Origin: Actinomycetota bacterium
GTDB lineage: Bacteria > Actinomycetota > Actinomycetes > Streptosporangiales > Streptosporangiaceae
Direction of reading: 5' to 3'
Length of the DNA stretch: 9,508 nucleotides
Assembly: GCA_003140115.1 (NCBI GenBank)
Contig: PLIQ01000103.1
Location: 7,052 to 16,559 of the forward strand
The position numbers and the translations under genes are program-made. This document shows, in pieces, positions 1 to 5,585 of the stretch (its first letter is position 1; each line of letters starts with the position of its first letter). The notes below the pieces were generated by a model, which saw nothing but the letters and a program-made list of their open reading frames with translations, ran no database searches and had not been told where the DNA came from.

Positions 1-22
1 AGACCCCCGAGGAGAAGCTGAC

Positions 23-1093
23 GTGGATTTGTCACTGAGCGAGGACCAGCAGACGCTGCGCACGGCGTTCGCCGAGTTCTTCGATAAGGAAGCGACGGTG
101 GATCGGGTCCGGGCCGCCGAGCCGCTCGGTTTCGACCAGGACCTGTGGGCCAAGCTGGCCGGGACCGGGGCCGTGGCCATGGGCCTGCCCGAGGAAGCGG
201 GCGGCGGCGGGGCCACCAACTTGGACCTGGCCCTGGTCGCCGAGCAGTACGGCCGGCGGCTCGCACCGGTGCCGTTCGTCGAGTGCGCCGCGGCCGGCGC
301 GATACTCGCCGCGGCCGACGCCACCGACCTGCTGGACGGCGTGGCCGACGGCAGCACGCTGCCGACGCTCGCGCTGTCACCGCCCCGCGACGGGCGGCTG
401 CCGCTGGTGCCCGCGGGCGCGGTGGCCGAGATCGTCGTCGCGCTCGACGGCGATCGCCTGATCGCGCTGCGCCGCGAGCCCGGCCCGCGTCCGCGCCCCT
501 ACGTCGCGGCCAGCCCGAACTTCGGCTCGAGCCCGCTGGCCGACTGGTCGCTGACCGACGGCGAGCGGATCGAACTGGCCGCCGGACCGCGAGCCGTCCA
601 GCTCTATCAGGACGGCGTGAGCCAGTGGAAGCTGCTGACCGGCGCGGCGCTGGGCGGCCTGCGCGCGTCGGCCCTGGAGCTCGGCGTCTCCTACGTCAAG
701 GCGCGCAAGGCGTTCGGCGTCATCATCGGCTCGTTCCAGGCCATCCAGCACCGCCTGGCCGACCTGGTGGTGGCGGGCGACGGCGCCCAGCTGCTGGTCT
801 ACGAGGCGGCCTGGGCCCGGGACACCGGCCAGCCCGAGGCCGCCGCGCTGGCCTCGATGGCCTTCTTGTTCAACGCGGACACCGCGTTCCGAACCACCCG
901 GGAGTGCCTGCAGTTCCACGGCGGCTACGGCGTCACGCTCGAGTACGACATCCAGCTGTACTTCCGGCGGGCCAAGGCCTGGCCGCTGGCCCTGGGCGAC
1001 CCGAAGCGGGAGTACCAGCGGCTCGCCGACCTGGCCTACCCCCAATCCGGCCCGGTGAAAGAAGACACAGTGAAAGACACGGGGGAGGAGTAA
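23..1093 (+). CDS. Acyl-CoA dehydrogenase family protein, probable non-catalytic partner subunit
   Basis: 356-residue member of the acyl-CoA dehydrogenase (ACAD) superfamily, flavoenzymes that make the alpha,beta double bond in acyl-CoAs. Visible are the helical N-terminal domain (about 1-110), a middle beta domain (about 110-195) and the C-terminal helical domain with RKAFGVIIGSFQAIQHRLAD (228-247) and QFHGGYG (297-303), both typical of the FAD-binding part. The usual catalytic Glu is missing at both known sites. The helix position used by isovaleryl-CoA dehydrogenase (ERL) falls in QWKLLTGAALGG (201-212), and the C-terminal YEGT segment used by MCAD is absent. This pattern fits the non-catalytic half of heteromeric ACADs such as mycobacterial ChsE1-ChsE2. 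The GTG start has GAGGAG at 9-14, 8 nt upstream. The next gene starts 3 nt after the stop, so the two are co-transcribed. Family assignment is firm; the subunit role is inference. Confidence 0.9.
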   Translation: MDLSLSEDQQTLRTAFAEFFDKEATVDRVRAAEPLGFDQDLWAKLAGTGAVAMGLPEEAGGGGATNLDLALVAEQYGRRLAPVPFVECAAAGAILAAADATDLLDGVADGSTLPTLALSPPRDGRLPLVPAGAVAEIVVALDGDRLIALRREPGPRPRPYVAASPNFGSSPLADWSLTDGERIELAAGPRAVQLYQDGVSQWKLLTGAALGGLRASALELGVSYVKARKAFGVIIGSFQAIQHRLADLVVAGDGAQLLVYEAAWARDTGQPEAAALASMAFLFNADTAFRTTRECLQFHGGYGVTLEYDIQLYFRRAKAWPLALGDPKREYQRLADLAYPQSGPVKEDTVKDTGEE

Positions 1094-1096
1094 AAA

Positions 1097-2278
1097 GTGG
1101 ACTTCAAGGACGTCGACAAGCTCGCCGAGTACCGTCAGGGCGCACGCGACTGGGTGGACAAGCACGTCGATCCCGCCTGGGCCGAGCAGCAGCGGACCTC
1201 GGGCAGCTACCACACCCCCGAGCTGCACGCGCTGCTGGCCGAGCAGGGCTGGTTCGGCGCGGGCTGGCCGGCCGAATACGGCGGCACCGCCAACGACCCG
1301 GACATGGCCGCCGCGCTGATCGAGGAGATCGAAGGCGCCGGCCTGCACCTGGACGGCTGGTACACCACCAGGATGATCGCCAGCACGCTGCTGCGCACCG
1401 CCACCGAGGAGCAGAAGCGCGCCTACGTCGGCGGGGCGCTGCGCGGCGAGATCGTCATCGTGCTCGGCTACAGCGAGCCCGACTCCGGCTCGGACGTGGC
1501 CGCGGCCAAGACCCGGTCCCAGCGTGACGGCGACGAGTGGCTGATCAACGGCCAGAAGATGTTCACCAGCACCGCGCACCGGGCCACTCACGTCTTCATG
1601 CTCACCCGCAGCAACACCGAGGTACCCAAGCACAAGGGCCTGACCACGTTCATGGTCCCGCTGGCCAGTCCCGGGGTGGAGATCAGGCCCGTGTACACGC
1701 TCGGCGGCCAGCGCACCAACGCCACCTTCTACGGCGACGTGCGGGTCCCGGACGCGGCGCGGATCGGCCCGGTCGACGGCGGCTGGGGGGTCATGCACGT
1801 GGCCCTGGTCTTCGAGCGCAGCGGCAGCGGCGGCGGCCGCCGGTCCGGGCCCACCCTGGCCGAACGGGTCGCGAGCTGGGCCCAGCAGACCCGCCGCGAC
1901 GACGGCACCCGGGTCTACGACGACGCCACGGTCAAGGAACGGCTGGCCCGGATCGCCATCGACGCCGAGGTCTCCCGGCTGCTGGGCCTGCGGACCGCCT
2001 GGATCTCCGCCACCGGCGGGCTGCCCGGCACCGAGGGCTCGGAGACCAAGCTGTTCAGCGCCGAGAGCGCGCAGCGTCAGCACTGGGACCTGCTGGACAT
2101 CCTCGGCGCCGAGGCGGTGCTGAGGCGGGAGGCGGACGACGCGCCGCTGACCGCGGCGGTCGAGGAGGCGTTCCGGCGCGGTGTCGTCGGCACCATCTAC
2201 GGCGGGTCCTCGGAGATCATGCGCGAGATCGTCGCCGAGCGCGTGCTCGGCCTGCCCCGGGTCCGCGCCCGGAACTGA
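1097..2278 (+). CDS. Acyl-CoA dehydrogenase, probable catalytic subunit
   Basis: 393-residue ACAD of normal length. It has the N-terminal helical domain, the middle-domain motif LGYSEPDSGSDVAAAKT (123-139), WLINGQKMFTSTA (148-160) that contacts flavin, and the C-terminal IYGGSSEIMREIVAERVLGLPR region with the adenine/FAD contacts. At the C-terminal base position of MCAD it has Gly (IYGG), but VFERSG carries Glu240 where isovaleryl-CoA dehydrogenase and ChsE4-type enzymes have their catalytic Glu, so this subunit probably supplies the base. The GTG start is preceded by GGGGGAGGAG at 1081-1090, which overlaps the end of the preceding gene; spacing is 6 nt. The tight coupling to the preceding base-less ACAD suggests a 1:1 complex acting in one beta-oxidation-like step, perhaps on a bulky or branched acyl-CoA. 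The substrate cannot be read. The gene converges on the next gene with a 7-bp gap. Confidence 0.93.
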   Translation: MDFKDVDKLAEYRQGARDWVDKHVDPAWAEQQRTSGSYHTPELHALLAEQGWFGAGWPAEYGGTANDPDMAAALIEEIEGAGLHLDGWYTTRMIASTLLRTATEEQKRAYVGGALRGEIVIVLGYSEPDSGSDVAAAKTRSQRDGDEWLINGQKMFTSTAHRATHVFMLTRSNTEVPKHKGLTTFMVPLASPGVEIRPVYTLGGQRTNATFYGDVRVPDAARIGPVDGGWGVMHVALVFERSGSGGGRRSGPTLAERVASWAQQTRRDDGTRVYDDATVKERLARIAIDAEVSRLLGLRTAWISATGGLPGTEGSETKLFSAESAQRQHWDLLDILGAEAVLRREADDAPLTAAVEEAFRRGVVGTIYGGSSEIMREIVAERVLGLPRVRARN

Positions 2279-2285
2279 CCCGCCC

Positions 2286-3185
2286 TTACAGGCCCGCGGC
2301 CCGGGTCATCACGGTGTCGGCGAAATGCCGCATGGCCGCGAGCGAGTCGTCGATGACCGGGCTGGCCCTGATGCCGAAGTCCACCGATACCGACGTGGCC
2401 CCGATGGCGGCCAGCCGTTCCAGCCGCCGCAGCAGGTCCGCGGGCTCCGCGTCCGCGGTGACCTGGCCCAGGCTCAGCTCCAGCCCGATCTGGCCGTCAC
2501 GGCCCTGCGCGGCCAGCAGGTCCCGCAGCCGGGGCAGCGCCGCCGCCACCTCCTCGGCCGACAGGCCGATCGGCGTCCAGCCCTGCCCGAACCGCGCGAT
2601 CCGGCGCAGCGACGCCTGCCCCGCGCCACTGCCGATGTAAATCGGCATGGGCCGCTGCACCGGCTTAGGCTCGAAGATCAAAGGCGGGAATGATACCGAA
2701 CGGCCGTGGTACTCGCCCTCGCCCTCGAACAGCACGCGCAGCGCGGCCAGGTACTCATCCACCACCGCGCCGCGCCGGTCGAACGGGATCCCGGCGATGT
2801 CGAATTCGTCCTTCATCCAGCCCACCCCGACCTCCAGGGTCAGCCGGCCGCCGGACAGGTAGTCCAGCGTGGCCACCGACTTGGCCGTGCTGAACGGCGA
2901 GCGCAGGGCCAGCAGCAGCACGCTGGGCTGGAACCGCAGCCGCGTCGTCTGGCCGGCCAGGAAGGCGAAGGTGGTCAGCATCTCCAGCCGCTGCCCGGAC
3001 GGCGAGGGCGGCATCCGGCCGTCCGGCGTGTACGGGTACGGCGCCGCGATCACGGCCGGGTAGACCAGGTGCTCGCCCATCTTGACGTGGTCGAAGCCAA
3101 GCTCCTCGGCCGTCGCCGCGAACGCCCCCACGTTCCCCGGCGTCCCGGCCGGCCCGGCCCACGGTAGTGCGGTCGCGAATTTCAT
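2286..3185 (-). CDS. LLM-class (luciferase-like) F420-dependent oxidoreductase
   Basis: 299-residue cytosolic TIM-barrel protein of the luciferase-like monooxygenase superfamily. Supporting motifs are the N-terminal MKFATALPWAG strand, AEELGFDHVKMGEHL (26-40), TLDYLSGGRLTLEVGVGWM (106-124, the classical LLM signature), and PIYIGSGAGQASLRRIARFG (181-200), the phosphate-binding segment that holds F420 or FMN. Length and motif order resemble the actinobacterial TIGR03619-type family, whose members are mostly annotated as F420-dependent. The reaction and substrate are unknown; a redox step on an acyl-CoA-pathway intermediate is inferred only from neighbours. The ATG is preceded by a close, weak GGAG. 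The gene is divergent from the ArsR-type regulator with a 132-bp gap, a common arrangement for a regulator and its target. It converges with the dehydrogenase operon and no clear terminator was seen between them. Confidence 0.9.
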   Translation of the reverse strand: MKFATALPWAGPAGTPGNVGAFAATAEELGFDHVKMGEHLVYPAVIAAPYPYTPDGRMPPSPSGQRLEMLTTFAFLAGQTTRLRFQPSVLLLALRSPFSTAKSVATLDYLSGGRLTLEVGVGWMKDEFDIAGIPFDRRGAVVDEYLAALRVLFEGEGEYHGRSVSFPPLIFEPKPVQRPMPIYIGSGAGQASLRRIARFGQGWTPIGLSAEEVAAALPRLRDLLAAQGRDGQIGLELSLGQVTADAEPADLLRRLERLAAIGATSVSVDFGIRASPVIDDSLAAMRHFADTVMTRAAGL

Positions 3186-3225
3186 GCTCCGAACCCCAGC
3201 CTTCCGCCCGATCCGAACCCCAGCC

Positions 3226-3255
3226 TGGGCAGGCCGTATACCGATGACCTATGAT
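3226..3255 (+). promoter_or_regulatory. Candidate promoter for the ArsR-type regulator
   Basis: TGGGCA (3226-3231), 18 nt, then TATGAT (3250-3255, 5 of 6 matches to the -10 consensus). Transcription would start near 3262, with a leader of about 56 nt to the ATG at 3318. The -10 is embedded in the repeated element at 3246-3265 and in the palindrome CTATGATAG (3249-3257), so protein binding there would block the promoter. Confidence 0.4.
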
Positions 3256-3264
3256 AGTTGTGAA
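3235..3264 (-). promoter_or_regulatory. Candidate promoter for the LLM oxidoreductase gene
   Basis: Read on the minus strand, TTCACA (3264-3259) and TATACG (3240-3235) are separated by 18 nt, giving a start near 3228 and a leader of about 43 nt to the ATG at 3185. The -35 matches consensus at 5 of 6 positions; the -10 is only moderate. The -35 lies inside the repeated 20-bp element at 3246-3265. Confidence 0.35.
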
Positions 3265-3265
3265 A
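3246..3265 (+). promoter_or_regulatory. Candidate operator, copy 1 (shared 20-bp element)
   Basis: The 20 bp gacctatgatagttgtgaaa match the stretch at 3862-3881 at 15 of 20 positions, with core GATAGTTnTGnAA. The centre is an odd palindrome, CTAT-G-ATAG (3249-3257). It sits between two divergent genes, overlapping the -10 of the regulator and the candidate -35 of the oxidoreductase. The likeliest binder is the ArsR-type protein encoded next to it; this is inference from position and recurrence. Confidence 0.4.
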
Positions 3266-3317
3266 GTACTCCGCCGTCGGGAGATGATGGGCGGACCGGG
3301 ACCGAGCCAGGAACTAC

Positions 3318-3746
3318 ATGCCCATGGATGCCATGTCGCCACAGCCACCCACCGAGATCTTCAAGGCCCTGAGTGACCCGGTCCGGTGGAGCATCATCGT
3401 GCAGATGGCCGCGGTAGACGAGCTGGCGTGCATCACGCTCGAGGACACGCTGCCCGTCTCCAAGCCCACGATCTCCTACCACACGAAGATCCTCCAGCAC
3501 GCGGGGCTGATCAGCGTGCGCAAGTCGGGTCGTAATTACTACTACTCGCTGCGCCGCGACGTGCTGCACAAGCTGCTGGACGACCTGTGGGAGCTCGCGC
3601 CCACGCCGCGCCCGGTGGTCAGCAAGGAAGACGGCCAGATGGCCATGGGCCGCGGCAAGCGCGCCGACGGGCACCTGGCCAGCCCGGCCCGCAAGCGCCG
3701 CGCCAACCGCGAGGCCGTCGAAGAGGCCGTCGTCCTGACCTGGTAA
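3318..3746 (+). CDS. ArsR-family winged helix-turn-helix transcriptional regulator
   Basis: 142-residue DNA-binding regulator. The N-terminal part is a typical ArsR/HTH_20 domain: FKALSDPVRWSIIVQM (15-30) for the first helix, the helix-turn-helix with recognition helix SKPTISYHTKILQHAGLI (48-65), and a beta-hairpin wing SVRKSGRNYYYSL (66-78). The metal-site CxC of classical ArsR/SmtB proteins is absent; only Cys38 lies in that region (ELACITLED), so a metal sensor is unlikely and an organic or acyl-CoA ligand is possible. The C-terminal tail (about 100-142) is basic and low-complexity (GRGKRA, SPARKRRANRE), unusual for the family and perhaps an extra DNA contact. The ATG at 3318 has AGGAAC about 4 nt upstream; the ATGs at 3324 and 3333 are alternatives. 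It lies between the divergent oxidoreductase and the thiolase operon and probably controls one or both. Confidence 0.88.
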   Translation: MPMDAMSPQPPTEIFKALSDPVRWSIIVQMAAVDELACITLEDTLPVSKPTISYHTKILQHAGLISVRKSGRNYYYSLRRDVLHKLLDDLWELAPTPRPVVSKEDGQMAMGRGKRADGHLASPARKRRANREAVEEAVVLTW

Positions 3747-3831
3747 GTCTGCCGAAGAGACCGTCATCCTGACCTGGTAAGTCCGCCGAAGAGACCGTCA
3801 TCCTGACCCGGTAAACGGTCGTCCTGATCTG
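3719..3831 (+). repeat. 34-bp tandem repeat duplicating the 3' end of the ArsR gene
   Basis: Three units with exact 34-bp spacing begin at 3719, 3753 and 3787 (core CGAAGAGnCCGTCnTCCTGA followed by CCTGGTAA). The third is partial, and a degenerate fourth core (CGGTCGTCCTGATCTGG) follows at 3816-3831 after a shortened spacing. The first unit is the coding end of the regulator (VEEAVVLTW plus stop); the later units lie behind the stop and each repeats the TAA. This looks like replication slippage or unequal exchange at the gene end. No role is evident. Confidence 0.85.
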
Positions 3832-3861
3832 GCCATCCTAGGTGCCCGGGATCGCGCCAAC

Positions 3862-3881
3862 GAACTTCGATAGTTCTGCAA
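3862..3881 (+). promoter_or_regulatory. Candidate operator, copy 2, upstream of the thiolase operon
   Basis: gaacttcgatagttctgcaa shares 15 of 20 positions with 3246-3265. Here the same centre is flanked by a clean inverted repeat, GAACT-N5-AGTTC (3862-3876). It ends just upstream of the -35 at 3884. That position suits an activator site or a repressor site at the promoter edge. Confidence 0.4.
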
Positions 3882-3883
3882 CC

Positions 3884-3913
3884 TTGACGTGACGGTCGGC
3901 CGGTCCTTAGCAT
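3884..3913 (+). promoter_or_regulatory. Promoter of the thiolase/DUF35 operon, leaderless type
   Basis: TTGACG (3884-3889), 18 nt, TAGCAT (3908-3913, fits the actinobacterial TAnnnT -10). The -10 ends 6 nt before the A of the ATG at 3920, so transcription should start at or next to the start codon. No Shine-Dalgarno sequence precedes this ATG, which agrees with a leaderless mRNA. Confidence 0.6.
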
Positions 3914-3919
3914 CAGCGC

Positions 3920-5092
3920 ATGACCTTCCCACGGCGGATGGCCGCGATCACCGGGGTCTACACGACCGTCCAGGGCAAGAAGCTCGGCCGGACCGAGGAG
4001 TCCCTCAAGCTCGAGGCCGTCAAGGGCGCGCTGGCCGAAAGCGGGCTGTCCTTCAGCGACGTCGACGGCATCGTCCCGATGGAATCATCGATGCACGGCC
4101 CGGGCTTGGTGTACCACATGCAGTGGGCCGAGCAGCTGGGCGGCCGTCCGCTCGGCTTCATGGGCATCGGCCAGGCCTCAGCCGGCGTGGCCAAGGCGGC
4201 GGCCGCCATCGACGCCGGGATGGCCGAGGTCGTGGTGGTGTTCTGGGCCAACGGCGGCTTCCAGATCGGACCGCGCGGGACACCCGTCCCGGATACCGCG
4301 CCTCGCACCTGGGAGTGGTCCTTCGACGTCCACGGTGCGTACATGACCACGTGGTACGCGATGTGGGCCGAGCGCTACATGCACGAGTTCGGCGCTACCC
4401 CCGAGGACCTGGCCCAGGTCGCGGTGACCCACCGCTATCACGCCACCCTCAAGCCGGACTCGATCATGGGCCGCCGCGGCGAGATCACGGTCGACGACGT
4501 GCTGAACTCCCGGATGATCTGCTCCCCGCTGCACCTGTTCGACTGCGCCATCGACAATGAGGGCGGCTACGCCATCGTGGTCACCTCCGCGGCGGTGGCC
4601 AGGAACTGCGCCCAGACCCCGGTCTGGGTCCTGGGCGGCGCCGAGGCCGCGTACACCGACTTCTACACCACGATCCAGGATCCGTGGTTCCCCCGCAGCG
4701 GGTACGCGGTGCGCCGGATCGGGGACATGGTCTTCGACATGGCCGGCGTCAGCCGGGACGACATCGACGTGGCCGGCCTGTACGACTGCTTCACCATCAC
4801 CATGCTCCGGGACCTGGAGGAGCTCGGGTTCTGCAAGCTGGGCGAGGGGGCCGCGTACTTCGCGGAGGGCCACACCCGGCTCGGCGGCTCGATGCCGTGC
4901 AACACCGACGGCGGCCTGCTGTCCAACAGCCACTGCGGCAGCCCGTCGGGGCTGCACACGATCGAGGTCGTGCGGCAACTGCGCGGCGAATGCGGCGAGC
5001 GGCAGGTGCCCGGAGCCCAGATCGGACTCTCCCTGGCCCAGGGCATGTCCCCGCACGGGCTGACCTCAGCGCTGATCATGGCGACCGACTAG
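3920..5092 (+). CDS. Thiolase-like protein (Ltp/SCP-x type), nucleophilic Cys absent; candidate acyl-CoA aldolase subunit
   Basis: 390-residue member of the thiolase superfamily, of the kind annotated as lipid-transfer protein or acetyl-CoA acetyltransferase in actinobacteria. Thiolase half 1 (about 1-225) contains MGIGQASAGVAKAAAAIDAG (81-100), where the family normally has a nucleophilic Cys in a CAS/CAT context; here that position is about Gln85. Half 2 (about 230-390) has LYDCFTITML (287-296), GHTRLGGSMPCNTDGGLLSN (317-336), His338 in SNSHCG, and SPHGLT (377-382) in place of the second-Cys loop. Loss of the nucleophile together with a DUF35 partner is known from Ltp2, a retro-aldolase that uses tyrosines (Tyr288 is a candidate). 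A Claisen thiolase reaction is therefore doubtful. The stop overlaps the AGGAGG for the DUF35 gene. It is a paralogue of the gene at 5586-6758. Confidence 0.88.
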   Translation: MTFPRRMAAITGVYTTVQGKKLGRTEESLKLEAVKGALAESGLSFSDVDGIVPMESSMHGPGLVYHMQWAEQLGGRPLGFMGIGQASAGVAKAAAAIDAGMAEVVVVFWANGGFQIGPRGTPVPDTAPRTWEWSFDVHGAYMTTWYAMWAERYMHEFGATPEDLAQVAVTHRYHATLKPDSIMGRRGEITVDDVLNSRMICSPLHLFDCAIDNEGGYAIVVTSAAVARNCAQTPVWVLGGAEAAYTDFYTTIQDPWFPRSGYAVRRIGDMVFDMAGVSRDDIDVAGLYDCFTITMLRDLEELGFCKLGEGAAYFAEGHTRLGGSMPCNTDGGLLSNSHCGSPSGLHTIEVVRQLRGECGERQVPGAQIGLSLAQGMSPHGLTSALIMATD

Positions 5093-5105
5093 GAGGAAAT
5101 GACAG

Positions 5106-5543
5106 ATGACGGTCCTAGCCGAAGCGGCCGAGCCGTACCTCAAGCCGCTGCCGCAGGTCACCGAGGCCAACCGGGAGTTCTTCGAGGGCCTCAAGCGCCG
5201 GGAGTTCCTGGTGCCGAAGTGCGACCAGTGCGGCGACTACAACTGGGTCCCGTACCCGGCCTGCCGTTCCTGCCTGTCGGAGAACCAGACCTGGACGCAG
5301 GTGTCGGGCGAGGCCACCGTGTACACCTACTCGGTCATCTACCGCGGCCCGGGCGCCTTCGACGCCGACGTCCCCTACGTCGTCGCCCTCGGCGAGCTGG
5401 CCGAGCGCCCGCGGCCGTGCCTGGTGCTGGCCAACCTGGTCGGAACGGACCCGGACCAGGTGCGGGTCGGGATGCCGATCCAGATTGCCTACCAGGACAT
5501 CCCCGGCGAGGACGTCACCCTCTGGCGCTGGGTCGCGCGCTGA
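5106..5543 (+). CDS. DUF35 zinc-ribbon/OB-fold protein, thiolase partner
   Basis: 145-residue protein with the two DUF35 parts: a helix plus rubredoxin-like zinc ribbon with Cys39-x2-Cys42 and Cys53-x2-Cys56, then an OB fold (about 65-145) including ATVYTYSVIYRGPGAF and PYVVALGELAERPRPCLVL. In characterised systems DUF35 proteins bind thiolase-superfamily enzymes, either as a bridge that passes acyl-CoA (archaeal thiolase/HMG-CoA synthase complex) or as the obligate partner of the aldolase Ltp2 (ChsH2 C-terminal domain). Here the protein stands alone, without the MaoC hydratase fused in ChsH2. It lies between two thiolase paralogues, 13 nt after the first and 42 nt before the second. The start at 5106 is chosen because AGGAGG (5091-5096) lies 9 nt upstream; the overlapping ATG at 5099 is too close and opens a frame without family resemblance. 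Confidence 0.92.
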   Translation: MTVLAEAAEPYLKPLPQVTEANREFFEGLKRREFLVPKCDQCGDYNWVPYPACRSCLSENQTWTQVSGEATVYTYSVIYRGPGAFDADVPYVVALGELAERPRPCLVLANLVGTDPDQVRVGMPIQIAYQDIPGEDVTLWRWVAR

Positions 5544-5585
5544 CCCCCAAGCAACAGCGCCCCCAGGAACAGGCAAGGAGCAGGT

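Noticed and set aside
1..38. Possible 3' end of an upstream gene (frames ending at 21 or 38)
   Set aside because: Too few codons to choose a frame or recognise a product; it can only be said that an upstream co-directional gene is plausible.
377..2083. Long minus-strand open frame (568 codons) opposite the dehydrogenases
   Set aside because: Shadow frame caused by high GC content; its composition is Gly/Ala/Val/Arg-rich without motifs, and the plus strand encodes two clear ACAD proteins.
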